Positions 1 to 8,018 of a stretch of 44,216 nucleotides of DNA are shown here, piece by piece. A program made the position numbers and the translations under genes. The stretch comes from an uncultured Acidobacteriota bacterium. GTDB lineage: Bacteria > Acidobacteriota > Vicinamibacteria > Fen-336. The stretch is from positions 45,130 through 89,345 of the forward strand of contig CADEEV010000017.1 in the NCBI GenBank assembly GCA_902826455.1. Direction: 5' to 3'. Every line of letters starts with the position of its first letter. Position 1 is the first letter of the stretch. The notes below the pieces were generated by a model. It had not been told where the DNA came from and made no database searches. It was given only the letters and a program-made list of their open reading frames with translations.

Positions 1-1079
1 TCATCCGAACTGACCCACTGCCGAAAGAGCGGCCCCGGGAGGCGCCGGATCCTGGACTCCATTTCGAGCTCGCCCAGACGGCTCAGAACCTCGGGGATCG
101 CCTGTCCGGCGCGCCGTGCGAGATCCTCGAGGCTGGCCGGGGCGCCACCCTGGAAGGCGGCCAGGACCGGGTCGGCCGGCGTCGTCTCGGGCGCCTCGGC
201 CACGGCGAAACCCAGCTCCGCCGCCACGTCGGCCGCATCCCGGACCAGCACGGCGCCGTCGCGCAGCAAGGCGTTGGGACCGTGCGACCGTTCGTCCATG
301 GGATGGCCAGGCACCGCCATCACATCGCGTCCCTCCTCCATGGCGAAGCGGGCTGTGATCAACGCGCCGCTGCGCCTGGCGGCCTCGACGACGACCGTGG
401 CCTGGCAGAGGCCCGCGATGATGCGATTGCGCCGTGGGAAGTTCTCGGCGACAGGTCCGGCCCCGAGCGGGCATTCGGCAAGGACCGCCCCTGCCTGGCC
501 GGCGATCGCCTGGGCCAGCCCCGCGTTCTCTGGAGGGTAGATCCCGTCCATTCCGCGGCCCTGGACCGCGATGGTCGTTCCCCCCGCCTCCAGGGCTCCC
601 TTGTGGGCGGCCGTGTCGATCCCGCGGGCCAGCCCGGAAACGATCGTCGCCCCGGCCCGCGCCAGGTCGCGGGCGAGGCCTCGGGCCATCGCCACACCGG
701 CCGCCGACGCTCCTCGGGCCCCGACGATGGCCACGCAGGGCCGTTCCGGGCGGCATCCCGCGAGGTCGCCCCGGACGTAGAGGACGCCGGGGGGATCGAA
801 CGCCTGCCTCAGGAGCGGCGGGTAGTCGGGGTCGTCCAGGCCGACGAGGCGCAGGCCCAGGCCCTGGGCGCGGGCGACTTCGGCTGCGGCACGCGTGCGG
901 GCGTGGCCGTCGCGCAGCTGTTGCAAGGCCTGGGGCCGCAGCAGATCGCTCACCGCCGCGGGCCGCAGGGCCAACGCCGCCAAGGGAGCGCGGGCGCGCA
1001 ACTCGAGGAGGGTGCGCGGGCCGACGTCGGGCAAGAGGGCGAACGTCAGCAGATCGAGAGGGCTGTCCACCGTGCTCAA
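1..1079 (-). CDS. dprA: DNA processing protein DprA (Smf), 3' end cut by window edge
   Basis: DprA loads RecA onto incoming single-stranded DNA during natural transformation and protects that DNA in the cytoplasm. The reading frame gives about 359 residues with the Rossmann-like DprA core: the GARGASAAG stretch, then SGLARGIDTAAH, then PRRNRIIAGL and ARRSGALITA. It ends in a winged-helix-like tail (AIPEVLSRLGELEMESRI). The frame is still open at base 1, so the stop lies just outside the window. I chose the TTG at 1079-1077 because an AGGAG Shine-Dalgarno lies 6 nt upstream and the preceding in-frame sequence does not look like DprA. A comFC gene 8 kb away adds a second competence-type function. 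The family call is secure; the start is likely but not certain. Confidence 0.93.
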   Translation of the reverse strand, partial: MSTVDSPLDLLTFALLPDVGPRTLLELRARAPLAALALRPAAVSDLLRPQALQQLRDGHARTRAAAEVARAQGLGLRLVGLDDPDYPPLLRQAFDPPGVLYVRGDLAGCRPERPCVAIVGARGASAAGVAMARGLARDLARAGATIVSGLARGIDTAAHKGALEAGGTTIAVQGRGMDGIYPPENAGLAQAIAGQAGAVLAECPLGAGPVAENFPRRNRIIAGLCQATVVVEAARRSGALITARFAMEEGRDVMAVPGHPMDERSHGPNALLRDGAVLVRDAADVAAELGFAVAEAPETTPADPVLAAFQGGAPASLEDLARRAGQAIPEVLSRLGELEMESRIRRLPGPLFRQWVSSD

Positions 1080-1266
1080 GAGAAGCTCCTGAGGGCGGGG
1101 GAGCGCCCATCCAAAAACGGCTGCGATGCTAACGGGCGCGGCCGCCCCAATGGGTCCGGCGCCTGTCACTGGCTCAGCACAGGAGCGTCCCGTGGTCGGG
1201 ACACTCGCGTGGAGGCGAACAGCCGGAGGTCCTGCGACTGTCGTAGTCCGCTTCGTGGCACCAGCC

Positions 1267-1295
1267 TTGCTTTGCCCGGGGACGGCCGATAAGAT
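1267..1295 (+). promoter_or_regulatory. Candidate sigma-70 promoter for the TPR/lipoprotein/barrel operon
   Basis: TTGCTT (1267-1272) and TAAGAT (1290-1295) are separated by 17 bp, with transcription expected near 1302 and an AGGAG ribosome binding site before the ATG at 1323. The spacing is ideal; the -35 element matches only in part. The 243-bp gap from 1080 to 1322 otherwise holds only a small inverted repeat (GTCCCG 1187-1192 / CGGGAC 1197-1202). Confidence 0.5.
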
Positions 1296-1322
1296 CGAAA
1301 CGTCCTGCAGTCAGGAGCTCCA

Positions 1323-1679
1323 ATGAGACTGAATAGGTCCGCGCTGTCGCTCCTTCTCGTCGGCATGGCCATGCCCGCGTTCGCATCGGTCGCCGAGAAG
1401 GAAGTGCGCTTCGGCCTCGAGGTCGCGAAGAAGGGTCTCTGGCAGGAAGCCCGCTTCCGGTTCGAGAAGGCGGTGCAGCTCGAGCCCGACAACGCGAATG
1501 CCCTCAACAACCTGGGCGTCGCCTTGGAACAACAGGGCGAGTTCGAGCAGGCCCGCGCGGCGTACGAGAAGGCGCTCGCGTTGAAACCCGGCGACCTTCT
1601 GATCCAGCAGAACTACGACCTATTCCGAGAGGCTGATGACAAGCGCAACCGGAAGGCGAGGAAGCTCAAGACGCCTTAG
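1323..1679 (+). CDS. Small secreted TPR-repeat protein
   Basis: A 118-residue protein with an N-terminal signal peptide (hydrophobic residues about 7-20, ending MPAFASVA), then two to three tetratricopeptide repeats over about residues 25-100. The second repeat is clear (NALNNLGVALEQQGEFEQAR, AAYEKALALKPGD). The tail is basic. TPR proteins scaffold protein-protein contacts, and this one should act in the periplasm. It overlaps the downstream lipoprotein gene by 44 bp, so the two are probably translated together. The specific partner is unknown; the barrel fusion protein encoded at 2435 is the obvious candidate by context. The ATG at 1323 follows an AGGAG motif. Confidence 0.8.
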   Translation: MRLNRSALSLLLVGMAMPAFASVAEKEVRFGLEVAKKGLWQEARFRFEKAVQLEPDNANALNNLGVALEQQGEFEQARAAYEKALALKPGDLLIQQNYDLFREADDKRNRKARKLKTP

Positions 1680-2421
1680 CGTCCTGCTGCTCGCTGCCGC
1701 GGCCACCCTGGTGACCCACGGCTGCGCCAGCTTCGTCGAGATCCCGATCGAAACGCCGTTGCAGTCCAAGATAGACGTGTCGCGCTTCAGGCGCGTGCTC
1801 GTGGCCGGGTTCATCACCGAACCCGGGGCCTCGGACATCGAGCTCTCCTCGGAGACCTCCCGGCTCCTCCAGAACCAGCTGCGGAGCGTTTCCCGCCTGC
1901 AGGTGCTCGAGCCCGACCGCCCGCCGCTCCATGACGCCCTCGACCGCGTCAAGAGCAACCTCGCCGAGGACGATCGCTGGACGAAGGCCTCGCGGGAGAA
2001 CTTCCGCCTCGAGGCCGACAAGATCCTGACCGACGCCGAGTACTGGCGACGGCTCGGTGAGGAATACCAGAACCCGTTGATCGTCACGGGCCGGGTCTCC
2101 TTCGAGGAGCAGAGCCGCTCCGGCTTCCAGGCCGACGAGCGCGTCGTGCGCGATCCCGCCACGAGCCGGGCCCGCCTCGTGCGAGGCAACCGTTTCCTCG
2201 AGCGTAAGGCGTTTACGCTTTCCGCCGATTTCGTGTTCGTGGACGGCAAGACGGGCGAGACGCTGCACAAGGAGAAGTTCTCCGAGGAGATCCTCTACAG
2301 CGAGGATCAGAAGGTGTCGCCGCTCTCGTCCTATTTCGAGCTGATGGACCGGTTGCTGCCCAACTTCCTGGGCGTGATCGCCCCCCAGAGGATCCGGGGC
2401 ACCCGGATCCTCCTGCCCTAG
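1636..2421 (+). CDS. Predicted outer-membrane lipoprotein of unknown function
   Basis: A 261-residue protein whose hydrophobic leader ends in a lipobox (LVTHGC, lipidated Cys at residue 30) after an RR-containing n-region, so it should be a lipoprotein. The mature part begins with a segment reading RRVLVAGFITEPGAS followed by SETSRLLQNQL. This resembles the alpha/beta opening of CsgG-like and other small envelope lipoproteins that form a nucleotide-free Rossmann-like sheet; that comparison is only an impression. A later stretch (VDGKTGETLHKEKF) also fits such families. It starts inside the end of the TPR gene and ends 13 bp before the barrel fusion gene, indicating a three-gene envelope operon. 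I cannot assign a function. Confidence 0.75.
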   Translation: MTSATGRRGSSRRLSVLLLAAAATLVTHGCASFVEIPIETPLQSKIDVSRFRRVLVAGFITEPGASDIELSSETSRLLQNQLRSVSRLQVLEPDRPPLHDALDRVKSNLAEDDRWTKASRENFRLEADKILTDAEYWRRLGEEYQNPLIVTGRVSFEEQSRSGFQADERVVRDPATSRARLVRGNRFLERKAFTLSADFVFVDGKTGETLHKEKFSEEILYSEDQKVSPLSSYFELMDRLLPNFLGVIAPQRIRGTRILLP

Positions 2422-2434
2422 GGTTACTCCGACA

Positions 2435-5371
2435 ATGAAGACACGGCTGTTCGGCCTCGCCCTCCTGCTGGCCTTCCTTCCCGGTGGCAGGGCTGAAGCC
2501 CAGTTCTTCCCCTACTTCGGCAAGAACAAGGTCAAGTACGACACGTTCGCGTGGCGCGTCTACAAGAGCCCGCACTTCGAGATCTACTACTATCCCGAGT
2601 TCGAGCAGCACCTCGGGCGCATCGCCTCGTACGCCGAGAGCGGCTACCAGAAGATCTCGTCGGAGCTCAAGCACGAGATCCCCTTCTCGATCCCGCTCGT
2701 GCTGTACAAGACGCACTCGGAGTTCGAGCAGACGAACCTGATCCCGGGCTTCATCCCCGAGGCCGCCCTCGCCTTCACCGAGCCGATCCGGAACCGGATG
2801 GTGGTCCCGATCGACGAGCCTCCGGATCGCCTCCAGGGCCTCATCACCCACGAGCTCACCCACGTCTTCGAGTTCGACCTGATCCCGCGCAGCCTGTTCC
2901 AGCGGACGGTGCCCCTGTGGGTCGACGAGGGTCTCGCGGACTACCTGCGCGGAATGTGGGATCCCCTCGACGTGATGATGATCCGGGAAGGCGCCATCTC
3001 GGACCAGGTCCCGAAGATCTCGCGCAGCCAGTACGAGGCGCTGTCGGGACGCGAGGCCTACAACTACGGACACGCCGCCTTCGAGTTCATCGAAGCCCGC
3101 TACGGGAAGGAAGGCATCCGGCAGTTCCTCTACACGCTCCGCAAGAACGTGATCGGCGGCAGCCTCGACGACATCTACCTGCAGGCGTTCCGGATCAAGC
3201 CCGAGGAGTTCGACGAGGCGTACGAGAAGTGGCTCAAGGAGCGCTTCAAGCCCTATCGCGACAAGCAGCGGCCGAGCGACTACGGCAAGAACCTGTCGCC
3301 CAACCCGGACCGCACGCGCTACATCCAGGTGTTCGGCTTCGCACCGTCGCCCTCGGGCGAGATGGTCGCGGCCATCACGGGGAACCGCGCGGACGCCGAG
3401 GCCGACATCGTCCTGCTCTCGGCGAAGGACGGTACGGTCCTCAAGAACCTCACCTCGGGCTACACGAACAGCTACGAGGACATCCACATCAACATCAATT
3501 CCCAGACGATCGGCCGCTCGATCAGCTTCGACGCCAAGGGCGACACCGTGGCGTTCCTCGCGCGGCACGGCAAGGGCCGCAGCCTCTTCCAGGTCTCGGT
3601 GCTGTCCGGGGACGTGCTGAAGCGGATTCCCATCGATCTCGACCAGGCCTCGTCGCCCTGCCTGACGCCCGACGGCCGCGGCGCGCTCTTCTCGGGGATG
3701 CGCGAGGGCGTGTCCGACATCTACTTCGTGGACCTCGAGACGGGCGAGGTGCGGAACCTGACCCAGGACGCCTTCGCCGACAGCGATCCGCAGCTCTCGC
3801 CCGACGGCAGCCTCGTCGTGTACTCGCGCCGCGTCAGCGGCCACGACAAGCTGTATCTCTTCCCGCTCGCGAACCCCGCGAAGAAGATGCCGCTCACCTT
3901 CGGCATCTACGACGACGAGACCCCGGCCTTCTCCGCGGACGGCAACAAGATCTACTACGCGTCGAACGAGGACGGCGAGGTCTACAACATCCGGGTGCTC
4001 GATCTCAAGACCGGCGCCATCGACCAGTACACGGACGCCCTCGGCGGCAACATGGCCCCGTTCCCGCTGAAGGCCAGCGCCGGCGAGCGGCTCGCCTTCA
4101 TCAGCTACTTCAAGGGCGCCTTCAACCTCTACGCGAGGGACCTCGTCGAGCCGGTCCGGACCGTCGACCAGGACGTGCGCGTCACGGCCGAGGCGATCCT
4201 CGACTTCGAGCCCGACGTCACCCACCGCGTGGTTCCCGAGAACAAGCGCAAGAAGGGCCTGTTCGAGAAGCTCTATCTCGTGGGCAGGCCGCCCCTCAAC
4301 GTGGGCGTCACGTCGAGCGGCGACTTCTTCGGCGGCAGCCAGGTCGAGCTCACGGACATCCTCGGCGACCAGAACTTCACCTTCACGGCGCTGTCGATCC
4401 GCGAGTTCCGAACCTACCAGGGCAACTACCTGAACCTCGGGTCGCGCTTCCAATACGGCATCTCCGCCTTCGACCAGACGCGCTACTTCTACAGCTCGCC
4501 CTTCCAGTTCACGTCGGGATTCTCGCGCCAGGGCGCGTTCGCCACGAGTCGGGCCTACGGAGCCTCCCTCGTGGGCCAGTACCCGATCGACAAGATGCGG
4601 CGCATCGAGGTCGCGGCGGGGTTCTACAAGCTGCGGGAGCGCTACGAGAACCCCGAAGCCCAGGCTCTGGCCGAGCAGCAGGCGCGGGATGCGGGCGTCC
4701 AGTTCTATCTCAACAACGGGACCCTGCTGCCCGTTTCCTTGGCCCTGACCCAGGAGACGACGCGCTTCGCCCAGTTTGGACCCCTGACGGGGTCCACGTT
4801 CCGGGTGGCCGCCGAGACCAGCATCGGCGGCTCGCTGCGGCGCTACACGCTCGACGGCGACATGCGCAAGTACCTGCGCCTGGGCTCGACCACCACGCTG
4901 CTCGCCCTGCGCGCTCGCGGGTTCAAGTCCTTCGGCGACAACCCGGAGATCTTCTATTTCGGCGGCAACCAGGAGCTGCGGGGCTACCCCTACCTGTCCT
5001 TCGCCGGAAACGAGGGCTTCTTCGGGAACGCCGAGCTCCGGATCCCCCTGATCGACGTCGCCGCGACGCCGATCGGCCTCGTCGGGCCCCTGCGCGGTAC
5101 GGTCTTCTTCGGCGTCGGTGGCGCCAAGTACAAGGGCCAGCCGAACTACGACTTCGCGAGCAAGGACGACGGCTTGTCCTACGTGAACGACCCGGTCTTC
5201 GGCGAGCCCGTGTCGGGTTTCCACCTGGTGGACGGGCGCGCCTCGTACGGCGTCGGCCTCCAGTTCTTCTTCCTCGGCTATCCGCTGCACTTCGACTGGT
5301 CGAAGCTGACCGACCTCCAGGTCGTGTCGAAGAAGACGGAGTTCAGCTTCTGGATCGGGTTCGACTTCTAG
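2435..5371 (+). CDS. Metallopeptidase-like / TolB-type propeller / Omp85-type barrel fusion protein
   Basis: A 978-residue envelope protein with a signal peptide (cleavage after about AEA, residue 22). Residues about 35-270 form a gluzincin-like (peptidase MA-like) domain with HELTH at 139-143 and a candidate third zinc ligand Glu165 in WVDEGLADYLRG. Residues about 290-580 carry repeated WD40/PD40-type blades of the TolB kind (SPDGSLVVYSRR, FSADGNKIYYASNEDGE). Residues about 620-978 form an outer-membrane beta barrel of the bacterial surface antigen (Omp85/BamA) type, with FYFGGNQELRGYPY and a terminal aromatic residue (FWIGFDF) typical of BAM substrates. The zinc ligands are intact, so proteolysis is possible but unproven. 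Similar proteins are often annotated simply as TolB-like or BamA-like. It follows the TPR and lipoprotein genes, which may supply accessory subunits. Confidence 0.85.
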   Translation: MKTRLFGLALLLAFLPGGRAEAQFFPYFGKNKVKYDTFAWRVYKSPHFEIYYYPEFEQHLGRIASYAESGYQKISSELKHEIPFSIPLVLYKTHSEFEQTNLIPGFIPEAALAFTEPIRNRMVVPIDEPPDRLQGLITHELTHVFEFDLIPRSLFQRTVPLWVDEGLADYLRGMWDPLDVMMIREGAISDQVPKISRSQYEALSGREAYNYGHAAFEFIEARYGKEGIRQFLYTLRKNVIGGSLDDIYLQAFRIKPEEFDEAYEKWLKERFKPYRDKQRPSDYGKNLSPNPDRTRYIQVFGFAPSPSGEMVAAITGNRADAEADIVLLSAKDGTVLKNLTSGYTNSYEDIHININSQTIGRSISFDAKGDTVAFLARHGKGRSLFQVSVLSGDVLKRIPIDLDQASSPCLTPDGRGALFSGMREGVSDIYFVDLETGEVRNLTQDAFADSDPQLSPDGSLVVYSRRVSGHDKLYLFPLANPAKKMPLTFGIYDDETPAFSADGNKIYYASNEDGEVYNIRVLDLKTGAIDQYTDALGGNMAPFPLKASAGERLAFISYFKGAFNLYARDLVEPVRTVDQDVRVTAEAILDFEPDVTHRVVPENKRKKGLFEKLYLVGRPPLNVGVTSSGDFFGGSQVELTDILGDQNFTFTALSIREFRTYQGNYLNLGSRFQYGISAFDQTRYFYSSPFQFTSGFSRQGAFATSRAYGASLVGQYPIDKMRRIEVAAGFYKLRERYENPEAQALAEQQARDAGVQFYLNNGTLLPVSLALTQETTRFAQFGPLTGSTFRVAAETSIGGSLRRYTLDGDMRKYLRLGSTTTLLALRARGFKSFGDNPEIFYFGGNQELRGYPYLSFAGNEGFFGNAELRIPLIDVAATPIGLVGPLRGTVFFGVGGAKYKGQPNYDFASKDDGLSYVNDPVFGEPVSGFHLVDGRASYGVGLQFFFLGYPLHFDWSKLTDLQVVSKKTEFSFWIGFDF

Positions 5372-5404
5372 AGCGAACGGTGGCGGGTCCAAGGGGCGAG
5401 TCCG

Positions 5405-5434
5405 TTGACGGCGAAACGCCGGGCGTGCTAAAGT
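5405..5434 (+). promoter_or_regulatory. Sigma-70 promoter of rplU-rpmA
   Basis: TTGACG (5405-5410), an 18-bp spacer and an extended -10, TGC-TAAAGT (5426-5434). The spacer contains a 5-bp inverted repeat, CGGCG-AAA-CGCCG (5409-5421), that could act as an operator. A strong AAGGAGG (5459-5465) sits 8 nt before the GTG start of rplU. Confidence 0.7.
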
Positions 5435-5473
5435 CTTGCGTTTCACCGGATCTGTCGTAAGGAGGCAGGCACC

Positions 5474-5785
5474 GTGTACGCGATCGTCAAGGCCGGAGGC
5501 AAGCAATACCGGGTGGAGAAGGGCGACACGATCTATGTCGAGCTTCTCGCGACACCCGTGGGCGAAAAGGTCACCCTGGAGGACGTTCTTCTCCTTTCCG
5601 GCGAGGGCGAGACGCGCGTCGGCGCCCCCCGTATCGAGAAGGCCTCCGTCGTCGGCACGGTCGTCGAGCAGGGTCGCGACCACAAGATCCGCGTCTTCAA
5701 GTACAAGAAGCGCAAGCACTACCGGCGCACTCGGGGCCATCGCCAGTCCTACACGGCGTTGCGCATCGACGCGATCCAGGCTTAG
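5474..5785 (+). CDS. rplU: 50S ribosomal protein L21
   Basis: A 103-residue L21, the usual length. It binds 23S rRNA in the large subunit. The N-terminus YAIVKAGGKQYRVEKGD and the basic RNA-binding end (YKKRKHYRRTRGHRQ) are diagnostic. The start is GTG with a near-perfect Shine-Dalgarno 8 nt upstream. It lies 9 bp before rpmA and forms the conserved rplU-rpmA-obgE cluster, with its own promoter just upstream. Confidence 0.98.
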   Translation: MYAIVKAGGKQYRVEKGDTIYVELLATPVGEKVTLEDVLLLSGEGETRVGAPRIEKASVVGTVVEQGRDHKIRVFKYKKRKHYRRTRGHRQSYTALRIDAIQA

Positions 5786-5794
5786 GAATACAGC

Positions 5795-6055
5795 ATGGCT
5801 CACAAAAAAGGTCAGGGCTCCAGCCGCAACGGGCGCGACAGCAACTCCCAGCGCCTGGGCGTCAAGCGCTTCGGCGGCCAGGCCGTCCGGGGCGGCACCA
5901 TCCTCCTCCGTCAGCACGGCACGAAGTGGAAGCCGGGCAAGAACGTCGGACTCGCCAAGGACCACACCCTCTTCGCCCTGGTCGACGGTTTCGTCCAGTT
6001 CGAGGACAAGGGCACGCGCGGCCTGCGCGTGAGCGTCCTCCCCGCCGCGAGCTGA
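5795..6055 (+). CDS. rpmA: 50S ribosomal protein L27
   Basis: An 86-residue L27, whose N-terminus reaches toward the peptidyl-transferase centre. [16 protein letters not shown] and [15 protein letters not shown] are family hallmarks. The protein begins directly with the mature-type AHKKG sequence, without the cleaved leader known from Firmicutes. The gene is in the conserved block with rplU and obgE; its stop is followed by a strong hairpin just before obgE. Confidence 0.98.
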   Translation: MAHKKGQGSSRNGRDSNSQRLGVKRFGGQAVRGGTILLRQHGTKWKPGKNVGLAKDHTLFALVDGFVQFEDKGTRGLRVSVLPAAS

Positions 6056-6062
6056 TCGACGG

Positions 6063-6084
6063 CGCCGTCCTCCTGAGGACGGCG
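6063..6084 (+). promoter_or_regulatory. Perfect hairpin covering the obgE Shine-Dalgarno
   Basis: CGCCGTCCTC (6063-6072) and GAGGACGGCG (6075-6084) are perfect 10-bp inverted arms around CT; nine pairs with a 4-nt loop are feasible. The second arm holds the only ribosome-binding-like sequence (GAGGA) before the obgE ATG at 6089. This suggests translational damping or mRNA processing between the ribosomal protein genes and obgE. No T-tract follows, so it is not a standard intrinsic terminator. Confidence 0.6.
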
Positions 6085-6088
6085 AGCC

Positions 6089-7117
6089 ATGTTCGTCGAT
6101 CGGGTCAAGATTTTCGTCAAGGCGGGTGATGGAGGCCGCGGTTGCGCGAGCTTCCGCCGCGAGTCCAAGGTTCCGCGCGGCGGCCCTGACGGCGGCAACG
6201 GAGGCCGTGGCGGCGACGTGTATCTCGTGGCCGTGTCCCACCAGAACACCCTGCTCCCGCTGAGATACCACACGGAGTGGCGTGCCGAGCGCGGCGAGCA
6301 CGGAGGCCCGTCGAACTGCACCGGCGCCGAAGGAGCCGACCTGCTGATCTCCGTTCCACCCGGAACCCTCGCGGCGCTCGACGGCTCCGAGGACTCGATC
6401 GGGGAGGTCCTCGCCGAGGGTGACCGCCTGCTCGTCGCCCGGGGCGGACGCGGCGGACGCGGCAATCGTTCGTTCCTCTCGAACTTCAACAGGGCGCCGC
6501 GAGAAGCGGAGCCCGGGGCCGAGGGCGAGGAGCACTGGCTGCGTCTCGACCTCAAGCTCCTGGCGGATGTCGGCCTCCTGGGCTTTCCCAACGCCGGCAA
6601 GTCCACTCTGCTCTCGAGGCTCTCGGCCGCCAAGCCCAAGATCGCGGACTATCCTTTCACGACGCTTTCCCCGGTCCTGGGCGTCGTGCAGGCGGGCGAG
6701 GACGAGACTTTCGTCGCCGCCGACATTCCGGGGATCATCGAGGGCGCTCATGAGGGCGCCGGGCTCGGACTGCACTTCCTGCGTCACGTCCAGCGCACCC
6801 GCGTCCTGCTCCACGTCGTGGACGCCTCCGGAACCTCCGGGCGCGACCCGGCGGCCGATCTGCGGGCGGTACGGGACGAAGTGCGGCAATGGGACGAGAC
6901 GCTCGTCGAGCGTCCGCAACTGGTGGTCGCGAGCAAGCGCGACGCCGTGGGCGAGGACGATCCGCTGGCCTCTCTCCAGGCGGAAGCGCGTCGCCTCAGC
7001 CTGGATGTCGTGCCGATCTCGGCGGTCACGGGCGCCGGGCTGCTGGACCTGAAGCGTCGCCTGTTCCGGATGGTGCAGGAAACGCGGGCCACCGTCGTGG
7101 CCGAGGGGCCGGCGTGA
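6089..7117 (+). CDS. obgE: GTPase Obg (CgtA), ribosome assembly and stress
   Basis: A 342-residue Obg GTPase that acts in 50S maturation and growth control. The glycine-rich Obg fold occupies about residues 1-160 (GGRGCASFRRE, GGNGGRGGDVYL). The G domain follows, with G1 GFPNAGKST, G3 DIPGIIEGAHEGAGLG and G4 reading SKRD (Ser282) instead of the usual NKxD. There is no C-terminal OCT domain; the protein ends shortly after the G domain, as in many Gram-negative Obg proteins. The stop overlaps the GTG start of nadD (GTGA), implying translational coupling. The rplU-rpmA-obgE order is widely conserved. Confidence 0.96.
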   Translation: MFVDRVKIFVKAGDGGRGCASFRRESKVPRGGPDGGNGGRGGDVYLVAVSHQNTLLPLRYHTEWRAERGEHGGPSNCTGAEGADLLISVPPGTLAALDGSEDSIGEVLAEGDRLLVARGGRGGRGNRSFLSNFNRAPREAEPGAEGEEHWLRLDLKLLADVGLLGFPNAGKSTLLSRLSAAKPKIADYPFTTLSPVLGVVQAGEDETFVAADIPGIIEGAHEGAGLGLHFLRHVQRTRVLLHVVDASGTSGRDPAADLRAVRDEVRQWDETLVERPQLVVASKRDAVGEDDPLASLQAEARRLSLDVVPISAVTGAGLLDLKRRLFRMVQETRATVVAEGPA

Positions 7118-7677
7118 AGATCGGGATCTTCGGCGGCACCTTCGACCCCATCCACCTGGGCCATCTCGGTGCAGCGGAGAGCGCTCGTGAGTCGCTCGGG
7201 CTCGATCGGGTCTGGTTCATGCCGGCCGGCGTCCCGCCCCATCGCCCCCAGTCGTCCACGGCGGGTCGCGATCGTTTCGCGATGGTCGCCCTGGCCACGG
7301 CCGGCAATCCCCACTTCGTCGCCTCCGACGTCGAGCTCGAGCGCCAGGGGCCGAGCTACACGATCGACACCCTGCGCGAGCTCCACCGGCGGATGCCCGA
7401 GGCCCAGTTCGTCCTGATCGTCGGGAGCGACACGTTCGCCGAGATGGACACCTGGCGAGAGCACGAGGCCGTCCAAGCCCTGGCCGCCGTCGCGGTCGTG
7501 GTTCGCCCCGGCGCGCCGCCCTTGGCCGCGGACGCCCGGGCCGTGCCGGTGCACGGTGTCGGCCTGCCCATTTCCGCGACCGACATCCGCAAGCGCGCGA
7601 GCGAGGGTCGCAGCGTGCGCTACCTGGTGACCGACGCGGTCGCCGATTTCATCGCGAAGCGGGGTCTCTATCGATGA
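7114..7677 (+). CDS. nadD: Nicotinate-nucleotide adenylyltransferase
   Basis: A 187-residue NadD, which adenylates nicotinate mononucleotide to deamido-NAD in NAD biosynthesis. The nucleotidyltransferase signature GGTFDPIHLGH is at the N-terminus and the ISATDIRKR motif near the C-terminus; both bind ATP. The start is the GTG at 7114, overlapping the obgE stop by 4 bp; a longer in-frame upstream extension has no family similarity. It overlaps rsfS by 4 bp (ATGA). The obgE-nadD-rsfS order is a common bacterial arrangement. Confidence 0.96.
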   Translation: MKIGIFGGTFDPIHLGHLGAAESARESLGLDRVWFMPAGVPPHRPQSSTAGRDRFAMVALATAGNPHFVASDVELERQGPSYTIDTLRELHRRMPEAQFVLIVGSDTFAEMDTWREHEAVQALAAVAVVVRPGAPPLAADARAVPVHGVGLPISATDIRKRASEGRSVRYLVTDAVADFIAKRGLYR

Positions 7678-8018
7678 GCGTGTCGAAGCCGGTCCAGCTC
7701 GCGGCGCAAGCCGCGCTCGACAAGAAGGCCGAGAGCGTCGTGGTGCTGGACCTGCGCCAGCAGAGCGACTTCACCGACCACTTCCTGCTGCTGTCGGGCA
7801 ACAACCAGCGCCAGCTCGTCGCCATCGCCGACGCGATCGGGGATGTGCTGCGCCCCGAGGGATACCGGCCGAACCACATCGAGGGCTATCCACGCCAGGA
7901 GTGGATCCTTCTCGACTACGGCTCCTTCGTGGTCCACATCTTCACCCCGAAGACCCGCGCCTTCTACGACCTCGAGCGGCTCTGGGGCGGAGCGATTCGC
8001 TCGGAGATCAAGGGTTGA
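7674..8018 (+). CDS. rsfS: Ribosomal silencing factor RsfS
   Basis: A 114-residue RsfS/Iojap-family protein. The family binds L14 and blocks joining of the 30S and 50S subunits, notably in starvation. Family features include SVVVLDLRQQSDFTDHFLLL, followed by EGYPRQEWILLDYGSFVVHI and the FYDLERLWG end. Length and order after nadD are typical. It overlaps nadD (ATGA) and the next gene (TTGA). Confidence 0.95.
   Translation: MSVSKPVQLAAQAALDKKAESVVVLDLRQQSDFTDHFLLLSGNNQRQLVAIADAIGDVLRPEGYRPNHIEGYPRQEWILLDYGSFVVHIFTPKTRAFYDLERLWGGAIRSEIKG

Noticed and set aside
1187-1202. GTCCCG/CGGGAC inverted repeat between dprA and the TPR gene, checked as part of a tRNA or small RNA
   Set aside because: Only a 6-bp stem, with no cloverleaf or conserved tRNA bases around it.
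2213-6919. A 1568-codon open frame on the minus strand opposite the barrel fusion, rplU, rpmA and obgE
   Set aside because: It is antisense to four clearly recognised genes. Its translation is rich in Ala, Arg, Glu, Val and Leu without domain features, a known artefact of GC-rich codon usage.
7901-8014. A longer start for the AAA+ regulator, inside rsfS
   Set aside because: The extra residues are a shadow of rsfS; the TTG at 8015 overlapping the rsfS stop fits the operon's other overlaps.
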